Part shown: positions 23,792 through 29,935 of the stretch, in pieces
How the letters are laid out: every line of letters starts with the position of its first letter
Position numbering within the stretch: the first letter of the stretch is position 1
Source: Lachnospiraceae bacterium
GTDB taxonomy: Bacteria > Bacillota > Clostridia > Lachnospirales > Lachnospiraceae
Assembly (NCBI GenBank): GCA_017623215.1
Contig: JAGAPO010000007.1
Location: forward strand, 1-35,166
Direction: 5' to 3'
Length of the DNA: 35,166 nucleotides
The notes under the pieces: generated by a model
Seen by the model: the letters and a program-made list of their open reading frames with translations, nothing else
Databases searched by the model: none
Told to the model about the DNA's origin: nothing
Translations under genes and position numbers: made by a program

Positions 23792-24277
23792 ATGAAAGAG
23801 CAGAATCTGGACGAGATCATTGCGAAGGTGGTCAAAGAGGCGGGAATCGCAGTCGCGAGAACGCCGAGGAAGCTGACCCTTTCCCTTGCAAATGCCCTGA
23901 TTGAAAAGGTTCAGGAAAAGGCGAAGTCGATGAACATGCGCGTAGTAACAGCGGTTGTGGATGCCGGAGGCAATCCGATTGCGGTTCAGTGCATGGATGA
24001 CGCTTACATTGCAAGTTATGACATCGCGTTGAATAAGGCTTTCACTTCAGTCAGCTTGAAGATGAGCACCAAGACGCTCGCATCGCTTGCGGGCCCCGGC
24101 GGTTCTCTTTACGGAATTCAGCATACGAACAATGGCAGAATCGTCATATTCGGAGGCGGGGTACCGCTCAGAGACAAGGGAGAGATCATCGGAGGCTTCG
24201 GTGTCAGCGGCGGAAGCGCGAAGGAAGACACGGAGCTTGGTGATTACGCGGAGTCCATATTCAAGACGCTGCTGTAG
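23792..24277 (+). CDS. GlcG/HbpS family (PduO C-domain-like) protein
   Basis: 161 residues; the GlcG/HbpS fold (DUF336) occupies about 25-160, with TAVVDAGGNPIAVQCMDDA, ALNKAFTSVSLKMST and GGVPLRDKGEIIGGFGVSGGS. Homologues include the C-terminal domain of PduO, for which haem binding has been reported in this family. The ATP:cob(I)alamin adenosyltransferase half of PduO is not present, in keeping with a B12-independent pathway. The N-terminus MKEQNLDEIIAKVVKEAGI is an amphipathic helix resembling an encapsulation peptide. ATG with AAGGAGAAGC upstream, 10 bases after the aldolase stop. The function in this type of compartment is unknown. Confidence 0.82.
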   Translation: MKEQNLDEIIAKVVKEAGIAVARTPRKLTLSLANALIEKVQEKAKSMNMRVVTAVVDAGGNPIAVQCMDDAYIASYDIALNKAFTSVSLKMSTKTLASLAGPGGSLYGIQHTNNGRIVIFGGGVPLRDKGEIIGGFGVSGGSAKEDTELGDYAESIFKTLL

Positions 24278-24339
24278 AGGAAGCGATAGGAAGACCTATA
24301 ATAAATTGACACCCACATGGCGTCGGATTGGAGGATATC

Positions 24340-25731
24340 GTGCCTGTAAGTGAACAGATGGTTCAGGACATCGTAAAAGAAGTTATGGCAAAGCTTCAGA
24401 TTGCGTCAGCACCGGCTGCCGGCGGCAGAGGAGTATTTGCGGATATGAACGAGGCAATTGCGCAGGCAAAGAAAGCGCAGAAGATCGTTCATGCCATGTC
24501 CATGGATCAAAGAGAGAAGATTATTTCTAACATTAGAAAGAAGACAATAGAGAATGCTGAGATTCTCGCGCGCATGGGCGTGGAGGAGACCGGCATGGGT
24601 AACGTGGGTCACAAGATTTTAAAGCACCGTCTGGTTGCGGAGAAGACTCCCGGTACCGAGGATATTACCACAACCGCATGGAGCGGCGACAGAGGACTGA
24701 CTCTGATTGAGATGGGACCGTTCGGTGTGATCGGAGCAATTACTCCCTGCACCAATCCCAGTGAGACCGTTATCTGCAACTCCATCGGAATGATTGCCGG
24801 CGGCAACACGGTTGTATTTAACCCGCATCCGGCGGCAGTTAAGACTTCGATGTATGCAATCAACATGATTAATGAGGCTTCCATCGAGGCGGGCGGCCCC
24901 GACAACGTAGCTTGTACGGTATTAAAGCCCACTCTGGAGTCCAGCAACATCATGATGAAGCATAAGGATATTCAGTTAATTGCGGCAACCGGCGGCCCCG
25001 GCGTTGTAACGGCGGTGCTTTCCTCCGGAAGACGCGGAATCGGAGCCGGCGCAGGCAACCCGCCCGCACTGGTTGATGAGACGGCTGATATCCGCAAGGC
25101 AGCTCAGGACATCGTTAATGGCTGTACCTTCGACAACAACCTCCCCTGCATCGCGGAGAAGGAAGTCGTTGCGGTTGACAGCATCGCGGATGAACTGATG
25201 CACTACATGCTGACCGAGCAGGGCTGCTACCTGGCTTCCAAGGAAGAGCAGGATAAGTTGGTTGCTACGGTACTGACTCCCAAGGGACTTAACAGAAAAT
25301 GCGTTGGCCGCGATGCCAAGACCTTACTCGGTATGATTGGCGTAACGGTTCCGGATAACATCCGCTGCATTATCTTCGAAGGACCGATGGAGCATCCGTT
25401 AATCGCGGAAGAGCTGATGATGCCTATCCTTGGTATCGTCAGAGCAAAGGATTTCGATGATGCGGTTGAGAAGGCTGTATGGCTGGAGCATGGCAATCGC
25501 CATTCCGCCCACATCCACTCCAAGAACATCGACAATATCACGAAGTACGCAAAGGCGATTGACACAGCGATCCTGGTTAAGAATGCACCTTCCTACGCGG
25601 CAATCGGATTCGGCGGCGAAGGCTTCTGTACCTTCACCATTGCAAGCCGTACCGGTGAGGGACTTACCAGTGCTTCCACATTCACAAAGCGCAGACGCTG
25701 CGTAATGTCGGACAGCCTGTGTATCCGATAG
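24340..25731 (+). CDS. CoA-acylating propionaldehyde dehydrogenase (PduP-like)
   Basis: Oxidises propanal with NAD+ and CoA to propionyl-CoA inside the compartment. 463 residues. GTG 24340 is chosen because GGAGG is 5 bases upstream; a TTG 12 bases before overlaps that site. N-terminal helix SEQMVQDIVKEVMAKLQ plus an Ala/Gly linker is a classical encapsulation peptide. The aldehyde dehydrogenase domain has TPCTNPSETVICN, the glycine-rich GGPGVV segment and catalytic Cys270 in the NNLPCIAEKE motif. The C-terminus (SDSLCIR) ends normally. It lies 62 bases after the GlcG-like gene. Confidence 0.94.
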   Translation: MPVSEQMVQDIVKEVMAKLQIASAPAAGGRGVFADMNEAIAQAKKAQKIVHAMSMDQREKIISNIRKKTIENAEILARMGVEETGMGNVGHKILKHRLVAEKTPGTEDITTTAWSGDRGLTLIEMGPFGVIGAITPCTNPSETVICNSIGMIAGGNTVVFNPHPAAVKTSMYAINMINEASIEAGGPDNVACTVLKPTLESSNIMMKHKDIQLIAATGGPGVVTAVLSSGRRGIGAGAGNPPALVDETADIRKAAQDIVNGCTFDNNLPCIAEKEVVAVDSIADELMHYMLTEQGCYLASKEEQDKLVATVLTPKGLNRKCVGRDAKTLLGMIGVTVPDNIRCIIFEGPMEHPLIAEELMMPILGIVRAKDFDDAVEKAVWLEHGNRHSAHIHSKNIDNITKYAKAIDTAILVKNAPSYAAIGFGGEGFCTFTIASRTGEGLTSASTFTKRRRCVMSDSLCIR

Positions 25732-25810
25732 GAGTGCATACATAAGAACCGCAGGACATAGCATGAAAAGAAGTCCCAAGGTGCTGAAAACATCGCCTGA
25801 GAACTTCCGA

Positions 25811-25847
25811 GCGCGAAGCGCCTTTTCATGCAGGAATATGTGCCGGA
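25811..25847 (+). repeat. dispersed 37-bp intergenic repeat, copy B
   Basis: Begins GCGCGAAGCGCCTTTTC and continues ATGCAGGAATATGTGCCGGA. 33 of 37 positions equal copy A at 13608-13644 in front of clpX. It runs directly into the leader element that carries the ribosome site of the alcohol dehydrogenase. Confidence 0.75.
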
Positions 25848-25881
25848 TAGCCTGCATTCACAGGCTGTCGGCAGAATGGAG
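25840..25881 (+). promoter_or_regulatory. leader element TGCC-stem-GGCAGAATGGAG before the alcohol dehydrogenase
   Basis: Outer pairing TGCCG / CGGCA (25841-25845 with 25869-25873) and inner pairing AGCCTG / CAGGCT (25849-25854 with 25861-25866). The right arm runs straight into GAATGGAG, the ribosome site of the gene starting at 25889. The same architecture occurs at 27811, 28907 and elsewhere. Confidence 0.6.
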
Positions 25882-25888
25882 ACATAAA

Positions 25889-27094
25889 ATGGATATGAAT
25901 TCTGTTAATATAGAAGAAATTGTCAAGCAGGTGCTTGCCGGAATGGCCGGACAGAGTCAGGCAGCCGCTGCACCGGCTGCACAGGGCGGAATTCCGAAGA
26001 CGGCAAAGGTCGCAATGCTCACAGAGCTTGAGAAATTTGAGATTAAGGAATTCCCGATGCCCGAAGTCGGCGACGACGACATCCTGGTTAAGGTTGAAGG
26101 ATGCGGCGTCTGCGGAACGGACGCACATGAGTTCAAGCGCGACCCGTTCAACCTGATTCCGGTTGCACTGGGCCATGAGGGTACCGGTGAGATCGTGAAG
26201 ATCGGTAAGAACGTAAAGAAGGACAGTGCAGGTAAGCCCTTAAAGCTTGGTGACAAGGTTGTAACCTGCATGATCTTCAAGGACAACCCGGACATTACCA
26301 TGTTCGACTTAAACAAGCAGAACGTTGGCGGTGCTGATGTATACGGCCTGCTTCCGGATGATGATATTCATCTGAACGGCTGGTTTTCCGATTACCTCTT
26401 AATCCGTAAGGGTTCCACCGTATTTAACGTAAGCGACCTGGATCTGTACTCCAGAGTCTTAATCGAGCCCTGTGCCGTACTGGTACATGCGGTTGAGAGA
26501 GCCAAGACAACCGGTATCCTTCGTTTCAACAGCCGTGTTGTTGTTCAGGGCTGCGGCCCCATCGGCCTTATCTGCATCGCAGTATTAAGAACCATGGGTA
26601 TCGAGAACATCGTTGCAGTTGACGGTGAGCAGAAGAGACTGGATTTCGCGAAGGAGATGGGCGCAACTAAGACCGTTAACTTCAAGGATCACAAGGGCAT
26701 TGAGGCACTTGCGGGCGCGGTTGAGACAAGCTTCGGCGGCTACCTCGCAGATTTCGCATTCCAGTGCACGGGTTCTCCGGTTGCTCACTCCAACATCTAC
26801 AAGTTCATCCGCAACGGCGGCGGACTGTGTGAGCTTGGATTCTTCATCAACGGCGGCGACGCTACGATTAATCCTCATTTCGACATCTGCTCGAAGGAAA
26901 TCACAACCGTAGGTTCCTGGGTATACACCTTAAGAGACTACGCAACGACGTTTGATTTCTTAAAGAGAGCGAAGGGAATCGGCCTTCCGATGGAGAAGCT
27001 GATTACACATACCTTCCCGCTTGAGGAGATTAACGAAGCACTTAAGACCAACCTTCGTATGGAAGGCCTTAAGATCGCAATCATCAATAAATAA
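25889..27094 (+). CDS. zinc-dependent medium-chain alcohol dehydrogenase with N-terminal encapsulation helix
   Basis: NAD(P)-dependent alcohol dehydrogenase, 401 residues. ATG 25889 has GGAG 7 bases upstream. Residues 1-22 (SVNIEEIVKQVLAGM) form a targeting helix, followed by an Ala/Gln/Pro linker to about residue 36. The catalytic domain has EGCGVCGTDAHEFK (catalytic zinc Cys), ALGHEGTGEIV (zinc His-Glu), IEPCAVLVHAVE and the Rossmann motif VVQGCGPIGLICIAV. The four-cysteine structural zinc loop of many members is not evident. Likely roles: recycling NADH by reducing propanal to propanol, and possibly lactaldehyde to 1,2-propanediol. It is not the iron-dependent PduQ type used in enteric bacteria. 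Confidence 0.92.
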   Translation: MDMNSVNIEEIVKQVLAGMAGQSQAAAAPAAQGGIPKTAKVAMLTELEKFEIKEFPMPEVGDDDILVKVEGCGVCGTDAHEFKRDPFNLIPVALGHEGTGEIVKIGKNVKKDSAGKPLKLGDKVVTCMIFKDNPDITMFDLNKQNVGGADVYGLLPDDDIHLNGWFSDYLLIRKGSTVFNVSDLDLYSRVLIEPCAVLVHAVERAKTTGILRFNSRVVVQGCGPIGLICIAVLRTMGIENIVAVDGEQKRLDFAKEMGATKTVNFKDHKGIEALAGAVETSFGGYLADFAFQCTGSPVAHSNIYKFIRNGGGLCELGFFINGGDATINPHFDICSKEITTVGSWVYTLRDYATTFDFLKRAKGIGLPMEKLITHTFPLEEINEALKTNLRMEGLKIAIINK

Positions 27095-27108
27095 CAGGAG
27101 CGAAGCAC

Positions 27109-27426
27109 ATGGCAGAAGCGGTAGGCATGCTTGAGGTATTCGGACTGGTTGCGGCATTTGCGGCGGCGGACGCCGGATGTAAGGCGGCGAATGTCCGTAT
27201 CGAGACATTTGACAAGAACAAGCCCGCGAACGCGGATTCCCTCCCGGTACCCTTAATCGTTATGGTAAAGTACCGCGGAAGTGTGGAAGATGTGCGTGCG
27301 GCAGTGGATGCCGGAGAGGAAGCTGCTAAGGCGGTATCCGGCGATATCGTTGCAAAATACATTATTCCGAGACCCGAGCAGGATACAGAGAAGATGTTCA
27401 AGCTTTCGGGACTGGATAAGAATTAA
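27109..27426 (+). CDS. BMC-H shell protein with atypical pore loop
   Basis: Single-BMC-domain shell protein, 105 residues. It starts AVGMLEVFGLVAAFAAADAG and contains VRAAVDAGEEAAK and KYIIPRPEQDTEKMF, so the fold is clear. The segment that normally carries the pore sequence (KIGSGLVT in its neighbours) is replaced by a longer, polar stretch, DKNKPANADSLPVPLIVMV, without the Gly-Ser-Gly. The hexamer pore must therefore differ in size or chemistry. AGGAGC ribosome site; 14 bases after the alcohol dehydrogenase. Confidence 0.88.
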   Translation: MAEAVGMLEVFGLVAAFAAADAGCKAANVRIETFDKNKPANADSLPVPLIVMVKYRGSVEDVRAAVDAGEEAAKAVSGDIVAKYIIPRPEQDTEKMFKLSGLDKN

Positions 27427-27510
27427 GGGATCGGATTCGCGGATGCGACTCGGACCGGAGCAATATTATAATAATTTAAGAATAAGCATATTCAAGGAGG
27501 ATATTTTACC

Positions 27511-27786
27511 ATGGCACAGCAGGCATTAGGTATGATTGAGACAAGAGGTTTAACCGCAGCAATCGAGGCAGCGGATGCAATGATCAAGGCAGCAGAGGTT
27601 ACCTTAATCGGTACCGAGAAGATCGGTTCCGGTCTCGTAACCGTTATGGTTCGTGGCGATGTAGGAGCTGTAAAGGCAGCAACTGAGGCTGGTTCCGTAG
27701 CAGCTTCCAGACTGGGCGAGCTGGTTGCAGTACATGTAATCCCGAGACCTCACAACGATGTAGAGAAGATCCTTCCTATCATCTAA
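27511..27786 (+). CDS. BMC-H shell protein, PduA/PduJ type
   Basis: Canonical hexameric shell tile of 91 residues with strong AAGGAGG. Sequence [25 protein letters not shown], pore loop [20 protein letters not shown] and [15 protein letters not shown] are textbook PduA-like. The small Gly-Ser-Gly pore would pass 1,2-propanediol and hold back propanal. It is about 80% identical to the BMC domain encoded at 28471-28749, pointing to a recent duplication. Codon choice is strongly biased, consistent with an abundant major shell component. Confidence 0.95.
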   Translation: MAQQALGMIETRGLTAAIEAADAMIKAAEVTLIGTEKIGSGLVTVMVRGDVGAVKAATEAGSVAASRLGELVAVHVIPRPHNDVEKILPII

Positions 27787-27810
27787 TAACGGGAATCAAT
27801 CGGCGAATTT

Positions 27811-27854
27811 GTGCCTTCGGCCCGGGTATGCGGGCCGGGGCAGGAATGAATGAG
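27811..27854 (+). promoter_or_regulatory. leader element before the third BMC-H
   Basis: TGCC / GGCA (27812-27815 with 27839-27842) encloses CGGCCCG / CGGGCCG (27818-27824 with 27831-27837). It runs into GGAATGAATGAGG, whose GAGG is the ribosome site for the ATG at 27862. It is preceded by AATTT as in the other copies. Confidence 0.6.
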
Positions 27855-27861
27855 GATTATT

Positions 27862-28206
27862 ATGGGAAAATCATATGGCTTTTTTGAGGTATCCGGTGTA
27901 ACAGCAGGCGTTGACGCGCTGGATATTATGTGCAAGACAGCCGATGTGGAATTTGTCACATGGGAGCGTAAGCTTGGAGGAAGACTGGTTACCATCATCA
28001 TCCAGGGAAGCGTATCCGATGTAACGCAGGCAATCGAAGCGGCATGTGCGAATTGCCTGAAGAAACCAGTAGCTTATACGGTTATTGCGAGCCCTCACGA
28101 GGAGACGGTACGCATGGTTGAGCTGTGCAGAACCCGCGGCAAGAGCGGCAGCGACCTGAAGAAGGAAAGCGACGACGAAAGCAAGGATTGGGTCAGCACC
28201 GTTTAA
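27862..28206 (+). CDS. BMC-H shell protein with GGR pore and polar tail
   Basis: 114 residues. BMC domain at 4-90 (YGFFEVSGVTAGVDALDIMCKTADVEF, pore segment RKLGGRLVT, IIIQGSVSDVTQAI, ASPHEETVRMVEL). The pore has an Arg in place of the small residue, making it positively charged. A C-terminal tail of about 24 residues, rich in Lys, Asp and Ser and ending WVSTV, extends beyond the domain. The ATG at 27862 has GAGG 7 bases upstream; an in-frame ATG at 27850 lies within that site. Probably a minor shell tile with a lumen- or cytosol-facing tail. Confidence 0.88.
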   Translation: MGKSYGFFEVSGVTAGVDALDIMCKTADVEFVTWERKLGGRLVTIIIQGSVSDVTQAIEAACANCLKKPVAYTVIASPHEETVRMVELCRTRGKSGSDLKKESDDESKDWVSTV

Positions 28207-28224
28207 CAGACACTGGAGGTAGCG

Positions 28225-28749
28225 ATGGCACAGGATAAAGACCAGAACGGCAGGAACAGCAAGGGGCAGGACCCGGTAAAAGAACCTGAGAGCGCAGCTG
28301 TTACGGACCTGCAGGAAGAAGAGCCGAAGGCAGAGGCTACGAATGAGAGCACACCGAAGCCGGAGGAAGTACAGGCCGGGAAAGCAGGCGCAGCAAAAGC
28401 AGTTACCAATAACAAAGAATCCATAAAGGCTCCGCAAAAGGAGACCACAGAAATCAAGGAGGAAAAAAAGATGGCACAGGAAGCATTAGGAATGGTTGAG
28501 ACCAGAGGTTTAGTAGCAGCAATTGAGGCAGCAGATGCAATGTTAAAGGCAGCTAACGTAACTTTAGTTGGTACCGAGAAGATCGGTTCCGGTCTCGTAA
28601 CAATCATGGTTCGCGGCGATGTTGGAGCAGTTAAGGCAGCAGTTGAGGCTGGTTCCACAAGCGCAGGCAGACTTGGTGAGTTAATCGCTACTCATGTAAT
28701 TCCGAGACCTCACGGCGACGTTGAGAAGATTCTTCCGGTTCTTAAGTAA
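28225..28749 (+). CDS. BMC-H shell protein with 82-residue hydrophilic N-terminal extension
   Basis: 174 residues. Residues 1-82 are a low-complexity, highly charged region rich in Glu, Lys, Ala, Pro and Gln with no hydrophobic core. Residues 83-174 are a complete PduA-type BMC domain ([15 protein letters not shown]..., pore KIGSGLVT). The start at 28225 has TGGAGG 5 bases upstream. A second, stronger AAGGAGG (28456-28462) sits 8 bases before an in-frame ATG at 28471, which would give the bare 92-residue shell protein. Two products from one gene are therefore likely, as known for PduB/PduB'. The extension has no recognised domain. It could be a scaffold, a cargo tether or a spacer. Confidence 0.88.
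   Translation: MAQDKDQNGRNSKGQDPVKEPESAAVTDLQEEEPKAEATNESTPKPEEVQAGKAGAAKAVTNNKESIKAPQKETTEIKEEKKMAQEALGMVETRGLVAAIEAADAMLKAANVTLVGTEKIGSGLVTIMVRGDVGAVKAAVEAGSTSAGRLGELIATHVIPRPHGDVEKILPVLK
28471..28749 (+). CDS. internal-start product: plain BMC-H shell protein
   Basis: In-frame internal ATG with a near-perfect Shine-Dalgarno AAGGAGG at 8-base spacing, producing [13 protein letters not shown]...PVLK, 92 residues. This is almost the same length and sequence as the separate gene at 27511-27786. The extended and short forms would share the same hexamer interface and could co-assemble. Confidence 0.6.
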   Translation: MAQEALGMVETRGLVAAIEAADAMLKAANVTLVGTEKIGSGLVTIMVRGDVGAVKAAVEAGSTSAGRLGELIATHVIPRPHGDVEKILPVLK

Positions 28750-28955
28750 TAACCAGAAGAGAACAGGGCTTCTGACCGGGCGGGGGATGTCCTCCGTCCG
28801 GGGACAGAACCCGCCATCTCGAAAGAACATTTCGGAACCGGAAGAATCTTCGGAATCCCGGAATGTGGTTCGGTGTGACCGCACACCTTTATAATCGGTA
28901 ATTTTGTGCCTGTGCTCCGTAATATCCGGAATATCAGGCAGGAATGGAGATTTAC
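28750..28955 (+). promoter_or_regulatory. GC-rich leader before pduL with structured element
   Basis: No gene. CGGAA/TTCCG motifs recur between 28830 and 28875, and could fold in several ways. A TATAAT (28890-28895) is present but with no convincing -35. At 28907-28949 is the leader element TGCCTG / CAGGCA (28907-28912 with 28935-28940) running into GGAATGGAG, the ribosome site of the ATG at 28956. The region may be an internal promoter or an mRNA processing/stability segment. Confidence 0.5.
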
Positions 28956-29600
28956 ATGAACGAGAACAATGTGGAACTCATTACCAGGATGGTAATGGAG
29001 GCACTTGAGAAGAATAGCGCGTCGTCGAACGGCTTCATGGTTCCGATCGGCGTATCCGCGAGACATATACATTTAACCCAGGAACACGTTGAGGTACTCT
29101 TCGGAAAGGGCTATCAGCTGACGAAGAAGAAGGACCTGATGGGCGGCCAGTATGCGGCGAATGAAGTCGTAACCATCGTCGGTCTGAAGCTTCGCGCAAT
29201 CGAGAACGTGCGCATCTTAGGACCCGTCAGAAGCAAATCCCAGGTGGAAATCTCCGCAACGGATGCAATCAAGCTTGGAATCAAGGCTCCTGTCCGTGAC
29301 TCGGGCGATATCAAGGGAAGCTCTCCGATCGCAATCGTAGGCCCAAAGGGCGCTCTGTACCTGGAAGAAGGCTGCATCATTGCAAAACGCCACATCCATA
29401 TGTCCCCGGCTGACGCAATGGCAGCAGGCGTCCACGATAAGGACATCGTATCCGTCAAGGTGGACAATGAAAGAGGCACCATATTCAACAACGTGCTGAT
29501 TCGTGTGGACGACAGCTTCACACTGGAGATGCATATTGATACGGATGAAGCGAACGCATCCAGAATTGCAACCGGTCAGACGGCTGTAATTATTAAGTAA
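28956..29600 (+). CDS. pduL: phosphate propanoyltransferase PduL with N-terminal encapsulation helix
   Basis: Converts propionyl-CoA and phosphate to propionyl-phosphate and CoA, recycling CoA within the compartment. 214 residues; the ATG at 28956 has GGAG 6 bases upstream. Residues 3-18 (ENNVELITRMVMEALEK) form the targeting helix. Two homologous beta-barrel halves carry the metal-binding motifs VSARHIHLT and KRHIHMSP, with GPVRSKSQVEISATDA between. It replaces the unrelated Pta enzyme. The kinase that would make ATP from propionyl-phosphate is not in the window. Confidence 0.94.
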   Translation: MNENNVELITRMVMEALEKNSASSNGFMVPIGVSARHIHLTQEHVEVLFGKGYQLTKKKDLMGGQYAANEVVTIVGLKLRAIENVRILGPVRSKSQVEISATDAIKLGIKAPVRDSGDIKGSSPIAIVGPKGALYLEEGCIIAKRHIHMSPADAMAAGVHDKDIVSVKVDNERGTIFNNVLIRVDDSFTLEMHIDTDEANASRIATGQTAVIIK

Positions 29601-29661
29601 ACGTGCTGCATAGAACAATTCGGCACCGAATGACAATCATACGAAGGAGGGGAAAAAGAAT

Positions 29662-29928
29662 ATGATCATAGGAAAAGTAGTAGGAAGCGTTGTTTCTACG
29701 AGAAAGAATGAGAATCTGGTCGGAAATAAATTTATGATTGTAGAGCCTGTCCAGAGTATGAGACAGACATCGGGCCGTGTGGTCGCGATCGATAATATCG
29801 GAGCGGGCATCGGCGAGTATGTTCTTGTAGCGCTCGGCAGTGCGGCAAGAATTGGCTGCGGACAGGCAGAAGCGCCGATTGATGCTGCGATTGTCGGTAT
29901 CATAGATGATGGAATCGGACTGGAGTAG
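29662..29928 (+). CDS. BMC-P pentameric vertex protein (EutN/CcmL/PduN family)
   Basis: Forms the pentamers that cap the vertices of the shell. 88 residues, normal length. MIIGKVVGSVVSTRKNENLVGNKFMIVEPV at the start and VALGSAARIGCGQAEAPIDAAIVGIID at the end are diagnostic. AAGGAGG upstream. The 61-base gap before it has a small ATTCGG-ca-CCGAAT hairpin. It is 7 bases from the next gene, whose ribosome site overlaps this gene's last codons. Confidence 0.95.
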   Translation: MIIGKVVGSVVSTRKNENLVGNKFMIVEPVQSMRQTSGRVVAIDNIGAGIGEYVLVALGSAARIGCGQAEAPIDAAIVGIIDDGIGLE

Positions 29929-29935
29929 TTGAACT

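Noticed and set aside
23792..24277. Cobalamin adenosyltransferase (PduO)
   Set aside because: Only the C-terminal GlcG/HbpS-type domain is present; no adenosyltransferase domain or other B12 gene is in the window.
28880..28896. Independent promoter for pduL
   Set aside because: TATAAT is present at 28890 but no acceptable -35 lies 15-19 bases upstream, so it was not listed as a promoter.
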